Assembly (NCBI GenBank): GCA_947631215.1
Contig: CANRKN010000034.1
Span: 1 to 18,063, forward strand
Source of the DNA: an uncultured Oscillospiraceae bacterium
Lineage (GTDB): Bacteria > Bacillota_A > Clostridia > Oscillospirales > Oscillospiraceae
Direction: 5' to 3'
Length of the DNA stretch: 18,063 nucleotides
Part shown: positions 1 to 5,426 of the stretch, piece after piece
Layout: each line of letters opens with the position of its first letter
Position numbering within the stretch: the first letter of the stretch is position 1
The notes under the pieces: generated by a model
What the model was told of the DNA's origin: nothing
Databases searched by the model: none
The model's input: only the letters and a program-made list of their open reading frames with translations
Translations under genes and position numbers: made by a program

Positions 1-28
1 GCCCAGTTAGCCTCTATGAAATTGGCTG

Positions 29-50
29 TTTCATACTATACAGTATGAAA
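29..50. promoter_or_regulatory. Operator-like palindrome overlapping a leftward promoter
   Basis: Two perfect 9-base arms, TTTCATACT and AGTATGAAA, are separated by ATAC. The palindrome covers the -10 box of the leftward promoter at 35-63, the usual place for a repressor operator. The cognate regulator is not identifiable; GntR-, PadR- or MerR-type proteins use dyads of this size. The controlled gene lies off the left edge. Confidence 0.6.
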
Positions 51-63
51 GTGCGGTTGTCAA
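35..63 (-). promoter_or_regulatory. Consensus sigma-A promoter reading off the left edge
   Basis: On the minus strand, TTGACA (58-63) and TATAGT (35-40) are separated by exactly 17 bases. The -35 box overlaps the stop codon of the small minus-strand ORF at 60-176. Transcription would begin near position 28 and leave the window, so the target gene is not visible. The overlapping palindrome (29-50) suggests it is repressed or activated by a dimeric regulator. Confidence 0.75.
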
Positions 64-176
64 GAGTCTTCTTCCTCATTTTCCAGGTATTCGTAATACT
101 CCGCCTCGCCGGCGAAGAGCATGTACCGGCCGTCCACCAGGCCATAGAATCCGGAAGGGGTGAAGTATCCGCGCAT
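60..176 (-). CDS. Small conserved-looking 38-residue protein
   Basis: This minus-strand ORF starts MRGYFTPSGFYGLVDGRY and ends in an acidic tail (EYLENEEEDS). The start is preceded by a near-perfect ribosome site, TAAGGAGGA (184-192), seven bases upstream. The pattern of an aromatic/Gly-rich start, then RYMLFAGEAEYYEYLE, resembles very short hypothetical proteins seen in Clostridia and their phages. That resemblance is from memory and no function is known to me. Its length is below usual gene-finder cutoffs. The strong ribosome site and the plausible amino-acid composition are the main evidence. It ends inside the -35 box of the next leftward promoter, so the two leftward units are packed closely. 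I see no clear promoter of its own between 190 and 260. Confidence 0.6.
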   Translation of the reverse strand: MRGYFTPSGFYGLVDGRYMLFAGEAEYYEYLENEEEDS

Positions 177-261
177 TGTGCTGTCCTCCTTACGTATTAT
201 TTGTTCTTTCTGACTGTAGGATACCGGAGAGGAAGTCCCATAAACCGGACAGCAAAAGGGC

Positions 262-290
262 TTTACGAAATGGGGCCGATGGGGTATAAT
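262..290 (+). promoter_or_regulatory. Promoter of the lipid kinase gene
   Basis: TTTACG (262-267) and a perfect TATAAT (285-290) are separated by 17 bases. The expected start near 297 gives a leader of about 30 bases containing the ribosome site GGAGAG (314-319) before the ATG at 329. Confidence 0.7.
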
Positions 291-328
291 CAGTCCAGGA
301 ATCTTATATTATCGGAGAGAGAAAGACG

Positions 329-1213
329 ATGATATACATCCTCTACAACCCCCTGGCCAACAACGGCCGGGGCACCGAGGGCCTGGACGGGGTCATCGCC
401 GCCGCGGGCGAGCGGCATAAGGACGAGACGCCGGAGCTGGTGGACGTGACCCGCGAGGACGAGGCGGCCGTTTTAATGGCTATGGGCGAGGGAGACGAGG
501 CCATCCTCTGCGGGGGCGACGGTACGCTCCACTATCTGGTGAACGCTTTGGACGGGCAGGTGCCGGCGGCGCCGCTGTACTTATGGAGAATGGGCACAGG
601 CAACGACTTTCTCCGGGACGTGCTGGGAAAGAAGCAGCAGCAGATGGTGCTCCTCAATCCCTATCTCCGGGACCTGCCGGTGGCGGAGGTGGGCGGTGAG
701 CGCCGCCGGTTCATCAACAACGTCTGCTTCGGCCTGGACGGCCAGACCTGCGAGCAGGCGGAGCAGGAGAAGGCCCGGCTGGGTAGGCCCGCCAACTATA
801 TCATGGTGGCGCTGCGGCTGCTTTTGAAGGACTATCAGCCTGCGAAGGCCTCCGTCACCGTGGACGGGGTCACAAAGGACTACGAGCAGGTGTGGGTGGC
901 CTCCGCTTTCAACGGCCGGTATGTGGGCGGCGGCATGAAGCTGGCCCCGGGCCAGGACCGGAAGAGCGACAAGCTCTGCTGCGTGGTGCTCCACAGCCTG
1001 AGCAGGCCGAGAGCGCTGGCAAATATCGCGAAAGTTCTGTGGGGCGGGCACGTGAAGATGAAGGAGTGCGACGTGCGCTTCGGCCATGAGATCGAGATCA
1101 CCTTTGACCGGCCCATGGGCAACAACCTGGACGGGGAGCCCACGGAGCGGGTGACCGCGTTCAAGGCGGCGAAAATGGTCCCGGCGCTTGCGCATTCCGG
1201 GCAGGTATGTTAA
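329..1213 (+). CDS. Diacylglycerol kinase family lipid kinase (YegS/DgkB type)
   Basis: This 294-residue cytosolic or membrane-peripheral enzyme is predicted to phosphorylate diacylglycerol or a related lipid with ATP and so recycle lipids for phospholipid synthesis. The nucleotide-binding motif GGDGT is at residues 62-66. GTGNDF (89-94) is the family's usual GT-NDF motif. NNVCFGLDG follows near residue 131 and NNLDGEP lies near the C-terminus, the position of the second lobe's conserved DGE. Length is normal for the family (about 290-310). The start is chosen for GGAGAG ten bases upstream and a good promoter at 262-290. The exact substrate cannot be told from sequence: YegS-like members prefer phosphatidylglycerol and DgkB diacylglycerol. 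The next gene's promoter lies inside its 3' end, so the two may be separately controlled. Confidence 0.9.
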   Translation: MIYILYNPLANNGRGTEGLDGVIAAAGERHKDETPELVDVTREDEAAVLMAMGEGDEAILCGGDGTLHYLVNALDGQVPAAPLYLWRMGTGNDFLRDVLGKKQQQMVLLNPYLRDLPVAEVGGERRRFINNVCFGLDGQTCEQAEQEKARLGRPANYIMVALRLLLKDYQPAKASVTVDGVTKDYEQVWVASAFNGRYVGGGMKLAPGQDRKSDKLCCVVLHSLSRPRALANIAKVLWGGHVKMKECDVRFGHEIEITFDRPMGNNLDGEPTERVTAFKAAKMVPALAHSGQVC

Positions 1214-1216
1214 AAT
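1188..1216 (+). promoter_or_regulatory. Candidate promoter of the XRE regulator
   Basis: TTGCGC (1188-1193) and TAAAAT (1211-1216) are spaced by 17 bases. The -10 box overlaps the TAA stop of the lipid kinase. The ribosome site GGGAGAGGAGG follows at 1235-1245. The boxes are not perfect, and cotranscription from 262-290 is also possible. Confidence 0.5.
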
Positions 1217-1252
1217 AAAGACGACCATTTTCCAGGGAGAGGAGGCGTATCC

Positions 1253-1855
1253 ATGGACGAGCTGAAGCTGGTGGTGGCCAGCAACCTGATCAAGCTGCGC
1301 CAGAAGGCGGGCATGACCCAGGCGGAGCTGGGGGAGAAGCTCAACTACTCCGACAAGACCGTGTCCAAGTGGGAGCGGGGCGAGTCCATGCCCGACGCCT
1401 ACAGCCTCACCCGTCTGGCGGAGATATACGGCCTGACCGTGGACGAGCTTCTCCACGACGACACGGCCTGGCAGGACCCGGTGGAGAAGGCCAAGGCGGC
1501 GGAACGGGCCGCGGCCCCCACCTTCTCCAGCCGGATGGTCACCATGGTGGCCATCGTGGGCATATGGACCATGGCGGTCATCATGTTCGTGGTGTTCTGG
1601 CTGGTGATGGACGCGAGGCTTTGGATCATCTTCGCCTGCGCCGTGCCCGTGAGCCTCATCACGCTGCTGGTGCTGAACTCCGTGTGGAATAAAGGGCGGC
1701 ACAATATGATCATCGTCATGGCGCTGGTGGCCACCATCATCACGCTGATATTCCTGTTCCTGCGGCGGTATACGCCCTGGCAGCTTTTTTTGATACTCAT
1801 ACCGGCGGAGATCCTGGTGGTGCTGTGCTTCCACATCCAGGGGCGCAGGGCCTGA
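1253..1855 (+). CDS. XRE-family regulator with C-terminal membrane domain
   Basis: A 200-residue protein. Residues 5-66 form a Cro/C1-type helix-turn-helix: MTQAELGEKLNYSDKTVSKW (21-40) is the recognition region and ERGESMPD follows, as in many Firmicutes XRE regulators. A short charged linker (70-90) leads to four hydrophobic segments at about 95-118, 122-142, 151-170 and 176-193, so the DNA-binding head should be tethered to the membrane. The target genes and the signal are not evident. Membrane-anchored XRE proteins of this build occur in Clostridia, but their roles are mostly unknown. The start is supported by GGGAGAGGAGG ending seven bases before the ATG. It lies between the lipid kinase and DegV-family genes, which makes an envelope-lipid signal possible, but that is inference only. 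Confidence 0.85.
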   Translation: MDELKLVVASNLIKLRQKAGMTQAELGEKLNYSDKTVSKWERGESMPDAYSLTRLAEIYGLTVDELLHDDTAWQDPVEKAKAAERAAAPTFSSRMVTMVAIVGIWTMAVIMFVVFWLVMDARLWIIFACAVPVSLITLLVLNSVWNKGRHNMIIVMALVATIITLIFLFLRRYTPWQLFLILIPAEILVVLCFHIQGRRA

Positions 1856-1891
1856 AAACAGGGACATTCTCCGTATCGTAGAATAAAAATA

Positions 1892-1930
1892 GCCGGAGCG
1901 GAGAGCGATTCTCCGCCCCGGCGTTTTTTT
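1892..1930 (+). terminator. Intrinsic terminator after the XRE regulator
   Basis: GCCGG-A-GCGGAGA pairs with TCTCCGC-C-CCGGC (12 pairs around one A/C mismatch), with loop GCGAT, followed by G and seven T (1924-1930). Confidence 0.9.
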
Positions 1931-1955
1931 GAGAGGCCGATTCCGGCGGTTTAGG

Positions 1956-1985
1956 TTGCCTTTTGGAAAAAAGAGGGACTATAAT
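1956..1985 (+). promoter_or_regulatory. Promoter of the DegV-family gene
   Basis: TTGCCT (1956-1961) and a perfect TATAAT (1980-1985) with an 18-base spacer, just downstream of the preceding terminator and 35 bases before the ATG. Confidence 0.7.
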
Positions 1986-2020
1986 AGGCGCCGGAAACGG
2001 ACCCTTACAAGGAGGAACAC

Positions 2021-2908
2021 ATGAGCGATTATGTTTTGAGCTGCTGCTCCACCGCGGACCTGAGCCGGGAGCATCTTCAGCGCCGGGATATCCAGTGCGT
2101 GTTTTTCCACTACTTCCTGGATGGGAAGGAGTATATGGACGACCTGGGGCAGAGCATGCCTCTGGACAAGTTCTATAAGGCCATGGCCGACGGGGCCATG
2201 ACCAAGACGGCCCAGGTGAATATATCCGAGTACTTGGACTTTTTCACCCCCTTCCTGGAGCAGGGGAAGGACATCCTGCACCTCACCCTCTCAACGGGCA
2301 TATCGGGCACCTATAATTCCGCCGTGAACGCCGCCGCCATCGCGCGGGAGCGGTTTCCCGAGCGGAAGATATACGTGGTGGACTCCCTGGCCGCCTCCTC
2401 GGGCTACGGCCTTCTCATGGACGCCCTGGCGGATAAGCGGGACGAGGGGATGGGCATCGATGAGCTGAAAGCCTGGGCAGAGGAGAACCGCCTGCGGCTG
2501 CACCACTGGTTCTTCTCCACGGACCTCACCTTCTTCGTCCGGGGCGGGCGCATCTCCAAGGCGGCGGGTGTGTTCGGCGGGGCGCTGAAAATATGCCCGC
2601 TGATGAACGTGGACTTCCAGGGCCGGCTCATCCCCCGGGAGAAGGTCCGCACCAAGCCCAAGGTGATAAAGGCCATCGTGGACAAGATGGAGAAGTGCGC
2701 TGACAAGGGGCTGGGGTACGACGGCAAGTGCTATATGTCCAACTCCGCCTGCCTCGCCGACGCCCAAGAGGTGGCCCGGCTGGTGGAGGAGCGGTTCCCC
2801 AGGCTGGACGGAAAGGTGCTCATCAACGACATCGGCACCGTCATTGGCTCCCACACGGGGCCCGGCACCGTGGCGCTGTTCTTCTGGGGCAAAAAGCGGG
2901 AGGACTGA
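2021..2908 (+). CDS. DegV family fatty-acid-binding protein
   Basis: A 295-residue cytosolic protein. DegV proteins bind a single fatty acid between two alpha/beta lobes. In Firmicutes the related FakB proteins present the acyl chain to the FakA kinase. Family landmarks are STGISGTY at 91-98, FFVRGGRIS at 171-179 and SHTGPGT at 277-283. The length is typical. The start follows AAGGAGGA (2009-2016) and an independent promoter. No FakA-like kinase is adjacent, so whether this is a true FakB or another DegV paralogue cannot be decided. The lipid kinase upstream is at least thematically related, but it is on a separate transcript because a strong terminator lies between them. Confidence 0.9.
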   Translation: MSDYVLSCCSTADLSREHLQRRDIQCVFFHYFLDGKEYMDDLGQSMPLDKFYKAMADGAMTKTAQVNISEYLDFFTPFLEQGKDILHLTLSTGISGTYNSAVNAAAIARERFPERKIYVVDSLAASSGYGLLMDALADKRDEGMGIDELKAWAEENRLRLHHWFFSTDLTFFVRGGRISKAAGVFGGALKICPLMNVDFQGRLIPREKVRTKPKVIKAIVDKMEKCADKGLGYDGKCYMSNSACLADAQEVARLVEERFPRLDGKVLINDIGTVIGSHTGPGTVALFFWGKKRED

Positions 2909-2910
2909 AG

Positions 2911-2930
2911 CGCCGCGCGGGGCGGTTTTT
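2911..2930 (+). terminator. Weak intrinsic terminator after the DegV-family gene
   Basis: A short GC-only stem (CGCC/GGCG or the alternative CCGC/GCGG) is followed by GTTTTT at 2925-2930. It lies two bases after the stop codon. The stem is only 4-5 bp, so strength is uncertain. Confidence 0.45.
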
Positions 2931-2932
2931 GC

Positions 2933-2961
2933 TTGACAGCCCCGGCATGAGAGGATATAGT
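2933..2961 (+). promoter_or_regulatory. Strong tRNA promoter
   Basis: A perfect TTGACA (2933-2938), 17 bases, then TATAGT (2956-2961), directly ahead of the tRNA unit. Transcription should start near 2967, at the foot of the leader hairpin. Confidence 0.85.
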
Positions 2962-2964
2962 AAG

Positions 2965-2991
2965 AGGGCCGCCGCAAGACGCGGCGGCCCT
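2965..2991 (+). other. 11-bp hairpin in the tRNA leader
   Basis: AGGGCCGCCGC (2965-2975), loop AAGAC, and a perfectly complementary GCGGCGGCCCT (2981-2991). It fills almost the whole 5' leader between the promoter and the tRNA, ending four bases before tRNA nucleotide 1. It is followed by only TTTA, so it is not a good terminator. It may protect the 5' end or affect RNase P processing. Confidence 0.7.
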
Positions 2992-2995
2992 TTAT

Positions 2996-3068
2996 CCGGG
3001 TGTAGCGCAGTTGGCAGCGCGGGTGGTTTGGGACCACCAGGCCGCAGGTTCGAACCCTGTCACTCGGA
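2996..3068 (+). tRNA. tRNA-Pro (anticodon TGG)
   Basis: A full 73-nt cloverleaf. The acceptor is CCGGGTG/CACTCGG with one G-T pair, including the C1-G72 pair typical of bacterial proline tRNAs. The D arm is GCGC/GCGC, the anticodon stem is GGTGG/CCACC with loop TTTGGGA, and the anticodon TGG is at 3029-3031. The T arm contains GGTTCGAACC and the discriminator is A73. The following bases are CAG, so CCA is not encoded and must be added enzymatically. Confidence 0.95.
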
Positions 3069-3069
3069 C

Positions 3070-3113
3070 AGCGAAAAGAAAGACACGCCGAAAGGCGTGT
3101 CTTTCTTTTCGCT
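3070..3113 (+). terminator. 20-bp perfect hairpin ending the tRNA unit
   Basis: Twenty bases (3070-3089, starting AGCGAAAAGAAAG) pair perfectly with 3094-3113 around a GAAA tetraloop (3090-3093). The 3' arm contains CTTTCTTTTC, so the U-rich part is inside the stem rather than after it. A further GGGAGGGGGC and seven T follow (up to 3131). It probably stops transcripts from both sides. Confidence 0.85.
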
Positions 3114-3140
3114 GGGGAGGGGGCTTTTTTTCATGGGGGA

Positions 3141-3169
3141 TTGTTTTGTAAAAGCGCATATGGTAAAAT
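3141..3169 (+). promoter_or_regulatory. Promoter of the structured leader / secreted protein unit
   Basis: TTGTTT (3141-3146), 17 bases, then TAAAAT (3164-3169), with TG at 3161-3162 giving an extended -10. The expected start near 3176 coincides with the first base pairs of the long folded RNA that follows. Confidence 0.6.
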
Positions 3170-3173
3170 GTAT

Positions 3174-3325
3174 TTGCGACACAAACCGAATACTTTGTCT
3201 TTGCGGGATGCAGCCTAATCAGGTAAAAATGCATCTCCATCTCTGCATCCGCAAGGGCAAGAGGTTTGTGTCGCAGCAAACGGAGCTCTGCGTTTTTCGT
3301 GCGCAGCTCCGGCTGCGCACTTTTT
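3174..3325 (+). ncRNA. Structured leader RNA or small RNA, about 150 nt, family unknown
   Basis: The outer helix pairs 3175-3187 (TGCGACACAAACC) perfectly with 3263-3275. Inside it, CTTTGTC (about 3194-3200) pairs with GGCAAGAG around one bulge. TTGCGGGATGCAG (3201-3213) then pairs with CTGCATCCGCAA (3243-3254) around one bulged G, giving a long rod. The RNA ends at the terminator 3299-3325. An alternative helix of CGGAG/CTCCG plus CTGCG/CGCAG (3281-3292 with 3302-3311) would destroy that terminator. The next gene begins 37 bases later with no room for another promoter, which favours an attenuated 5' leader over a free-standing sRNA. It matches no riboswitch class I can name. Confidence 0.55.
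3299..3325 (+). terminator. Intrinsic terminator inside the leader of the secreted protein
   Basis: GTGCGCAGC (3299-3307), loop TCCG, GCTGCGCAC (3312-3320), then TTTTT (3321-3325). It lies between the promoter at 3141 and the ATG at 3363, so read-through is required to express the gene. Confidence 0.85.
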
Positions 3326-3362
3326 ATTGCGTCGAAACAAAAACAAAGAGGAGGAAAAAAGT

Positions 3363-4508
3363 ATGAGGCGTTTTTATCGACTGCTAATTGTTCTTGGGGT
3401 GGTGTTGTCGCTCGCGATGACGGGAAGCAGGGACGTTGTTTTGGCAGAAGCTGGACAGGAGGAACCCGTGCGCATCGAGTTTGGTGCAAAGGGCGAGGAA
3501 GTGTTGGCTCTGCAGCAGCGACTGATCGCGCTTGGATATCTTAACGGTAGTGCAGACGGCGATTTCGGTAGTCGGACACTGGGTGCTGTGCAGGCACTAC
3601 AGAATGCTCACGGGCTTGAAGCCACCGGCGTTGTCACTGAGAAAGAAGTGGAGGCTCTCCAGCAGGATATAAAAGCATATGCCAAGCGGGCCATCGTAGT
3701 GGCGATGACGAATGGCCAGTCTACCGATGTTTTTGCCCCTGATGGCAACACCTATGATACGAGTAAATTCCACACCTATACATACACTGCTGGCCTGCAT
3801 GCGGTGGTATGTGAGGACGGAGAATGGGAGCAGACCGGCACAGATGCATGGCATATCGAGGATATGCTGATACAGTATATGGGGGCCGAAGACCTCTATG
3901 CGGAACTAATCCTTGATATAACCTTTGACGGGGAGAACTATGTGCTATCCGGCGTCACAAGGACCATGGGGAAGAAAACCAATTTGGACTGGAAAAAATT
4001 ATCCAGTCTGAATGTAGAAGAAATGGAGCCTTCGGAAGACACACCATTCTTGACCGTGTCACCCGCAATGCTGATGGGCGAGGTTGTTGAACAGACCTCT
4101 GCCATCCCGGAGGAAACCACAAAAGCCGAAGAAACACCGTCGACAACAGGTGAAGAAACACCGTCATATTCTGACAGTCAGGCGAGAAAGGATTGGATAA
4201 ACAGCCAGTTCAGTATTTGGAACGGGAAACATAAGGGACTGGAGGATCTCATAAAAAAGAATCTGAACGATGAAAAATCCTATAAGCACATCGAGACGAC
4301 CTATATTGACTGCGATGACCAGACAACATGCGATCTGATCAACAGCGTCCTATCGGATGCCGGATATTCCCAGCGTGTAGAGGTTGGTGATCTCTTTATC
4401 ACGACAAAGTTTTCTGCAAAGAATGCTTTTAATGCCACCATTAAGAAAACAGCTTATGGTATCGCAAGTTATCAAAATAACACAATAGAACTGATTGGCT
4501 TTGAATGA
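3363..4508 (+). CDS. Secreted protein with peptidoglycan-binding domain
   Basis: A 381-residue protein. Residues 1-29 form a signal peptide (MRRFYR, hydrophobic LLIVLGVVLSLAM, then VLAEA as probable cleavage region). Residues 38-100 are a PG_binding_1 domain (GAKGEEVLALQQRLIALGYL, then DGDFGSRT and VQALQNAHGLEATGVV). The middle part (about 105-230) is unrecognised. A Glu/Thr/Ser/Pro-rich linker (240-272) includes a repeated EETPS, encoded by a 14-base direct repeat at 4128-4141 and 4152-4165. A C-terminal domain of about 110 residues is also unrecognised. It should act outside the cell, bound to the wall. The ATG at 3363 is chosen for GAGGAGG (3348-3354); an in-frame ATG at 3327 would lie on the terminator tail. 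Codon use is visibly more AT-rich than in neighbours, suggesting transfer. Confidence 0.85.
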   Translation: MRRFYRLLIVLGVVLSLAMTGSRDVVLAEAGQEEPVRIEFGAKGEEVLALQQRLIALGYLNGSADGDFGSRTLGAVQALQNAHGLEATGVVTEKEVEALQQDIKAYAKRAIVVAMTNGQSTDVFAPDGNTYDTSKFHTYTYTAGLHAVVCEDGEWEQTGTDAWHIEDMLIQYMGAEDLYAELILDITFDGENYVLSGVTRTMGKKTNLDWKKLSSLNVEEMEPSEDTPFLTVSPAMLMGEVVEQTSAIPEETTKAEETPSTTGEETPSYSDSQARKDWINSQFSIWNGKHKGLEDLIKKNLNDEKSYKHIETTYIDCDDQTTCDLINSVLSDAGYSQRVEVGDLFITTKFSAKNAFNATIKKTAYGIASYQNNTIELIGFE

Positions 4509-4532
4509 CCCCTGTACGGGGAGATGACGAGA

Positions 4533-4559
4533 GCGGGAGCATCGGTAAGATGCTCCCGC
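4533..4559 (+). terminator. Terminator-like hairpin after the secreted protein
   Basis: GCGGGAGCATC pairs perfectly with GATGCTCCCGC (11 bp) around GGTAA, 24 bases after the stop codon. The 3' side (CCTTGCGCTTGATTTGG) is only mildly T-rich, so termination may be incomplete. Confidence 0.6.
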
Positions 4560-4606
4560 CCTTGCGCTTGATTTGGGCCTTCCATGTGGTGAACCCTGTG
4601 CAATAG

Positions 4607-4636
4607 TTGACACCATATTTGACACCACGATATACT
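4607..4636 (+). promoter_or_regulatory. Promoter of hicB with a doubled TTGACACCA
   Basis: TTGACA (4607-4612), 18 bases, TATACT (4631-4636). The nonamer TTGACACCA occurs at 4607-4615 and again at 4619-4627, a 12-base period. This could be a binding site for the ribbon-helix-helix domain of HicB itself, since HicB proteins commonly repress their own promoter. That last point is inference. Confidence 0.6.
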
Positions 4637-4670
4637 ATGAAAGAGGTCATAGAAAGCGAGGCGTTGAACG

Positions 4671-5042
4671 ATGAAGACGATTGAATATTATATGAGCCTG
4701 CCGTACCGCATGGAGATCGTTCGGGATGTGGATGAGGGCGGTTTTGTGGCGTCGTTCCCGGACTTGAAGGGCTGCATCACCTGCGGCGAGACGGTGGAGG
4801 CCGCTGCCGCCAACGCGGAGGACAGCAAGCGGGAATGGCTGGTAGCCGCGCTGGAGGACGGGTATGAGATACCGGAACCGTTTACGGACAGCGAGTATTC
4901 CGGGCAGTTCAAGCTACGTATCCCCAAGTCCCTGCATAGGGCGCTGGCGGAACACTCCAAGCAGGAGGGCATCAGTATGAATCAATACTGTTTGTACCTG
5001 CTGACAAAGAACGACGCGGAATATCCAAGAACGCATCTATAA
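4671..5042 (+). CDS. hicB: HicB-family antitoxin, no toxin partner visible
   Basis: A 123-residue protein. Residues 10-70 have the degraded RNase-H-like HicB fold: YRMEIVRDVDEGGFVASFPD, LKGCITCGETVEAAAANAED, then the helix ending LEDGYEIPEP. Residues 85-115 are an Arc/CopG-like ribbon-helix-helix, FKLRIPKSLHRALAEHSKQE then GISMNQYCLYLLTKN. HicB normally neutralises HicA, a small mRNA interferase encoded next to it. There is no room for hicA upstream (4509-4670), and the downstream neighbour is yabP, so this is an orphan or a stand-alone regulator. The ribosome site is weak (GCGAGGC near 4656). It has its own promoter and terminator. GC content matches the host core, unlike the gene before it. 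Confidence 0.85.
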   Translation: MKTIEYYMSLPYRMEIVRDVDEGGFVASFPDLKGCITCGETVEAAAANAEDSKREWLVAALEDGYEIPEPFTDSEYSGQFKLRIPKSLHRALAEHSKQEGISMNQYCLYLLTKNDAEYPRTHL

Positions 5043-5050
5043 CGGTTGAG

Positions 5051-5076
5051 CGGAGCGGCATATGCCGCTCCGTTTT
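5051..5076 (+). terminator. Intrinsic terminator after hicB
   Basis: CGGAGCGGC (5051-5059), loop ATAT, GCCGCTCCG (5064-5072), then TTTT and a G. It lies nine bases after the hicB stop. Confidence 0.85.
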
Positions 5077-5086
5077 GTATGGCATG

Positions 5087-5115
5087 GCATATTGGGGCGG
5101 GGGGAGGCATAGGCT
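5087..5115 (+). promoter_or_regulatory. SigE-type sporulation promoter of yabP
   Basis: GCATATT (5087-5093) fits the SigE -35 pattern (G/T, A/C, ATATT) exactly. After a 14-base spacer, CATAGGCT (5108-5115) matches five of the seven fixed positions of the -10 pattern CATACA-N-T. In Bacillus subtilis yabP and yabQ are mother-cell genes under SigE, so both position and target are right. The expected start near 5122 would leave the ribosome site GGGAGGG (5129-5135) for the ATG at 5142. Confidence 0.65.
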
Positions 5116-5141
5116 GAGAAAAAGACATGGGAGGGCTGACG

Positions 5142-5426
5142 ATGGCCTATGAGGACAAGACGGCGGCGGAGCAGCAAGTGCACCGGCTGACTATGGACGA
5201 GCGAAAGCGCCTTTGGATGAACGGCGTGGAGGAAGTGGAGAGCTTCGACGACCAGACCGTTGTCGTGAAGACGGTGAAGGGCCGGCTCTATGTGCGGGGC
5301 GAGGGGCTGAAGGTGGATAAGCTGGAAAAGGAGACGGGTGAGCTGAACATATCCGGGCAGGTCGCCAGTCTTGACTATGAGGACGTGGGGCCCGGGGGTG
5401 GGCTCTGGTCCCGGCTGTTCCACTGA
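5142..5426 (+). CDS. yabP: Sporulation protein YabP
   Basis: A 94-residue protein needed in B. subtilis for normal spore formation in the mother cell. The conserved core runs from HRLTMDERKRLWMNGVEEV through VESFDDQTVVVKTVKGRLYV to RGEGLKVDKLEKETGELNIS, and ends with DYED and a C-terminal LWSRLFH comparable to the FFSKLF end of the Bacillus protein. The ATG at 5142 is preferred over 5127: it has GGGAGGG six bases upstream, and the SigE-like promoter would start transcription too close to 5127. The stop overlaps the start of yabQ (TGATG), so the two are translationally coupled. The gene usually sits between an S4-domain gene and yabQ; here the upstream neighbour is hicB instead. Confidence 0.92.
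   Translation: MAYEDKTAAEQQVHRLTMDERKRLWMNGVEEVESFDDQTVVVKTVKGRLYVRGEGLKVDKLEKETGELNISGQVASLDYEDVGPGGGLWSRLFH

Noticed and set aside
45..332. 95-residue plus-strand ORF at the left edge
   Set aside because: It lacks a ribosome site, overlaps the well-supported minus-strand small ORF and the lipid-kinase promoter, and has no recognisable domain.
581..1867. Long minus-strand ORF opposite the lipid kinase and XRE genes (also 9234-10382, 10238-12250, 13742-15451 and 16475-17707)
   Set aside because: These are antisense shadows of GC-rich genes, with His/Pro/Arg/Gly-biased composition and no ribosome sites.
2996..3068. tRNA-Pro as an attachment site of a mobile element
   Set aside because: No second copy of the tRNA 3' end was seen anywhere in the window.
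3174..3325. 6S RNA
   Set aside because: The rod shape and size are suggestive, but I could not find the expected central-bubble sequence features. The position just before a gene fits a leader better.
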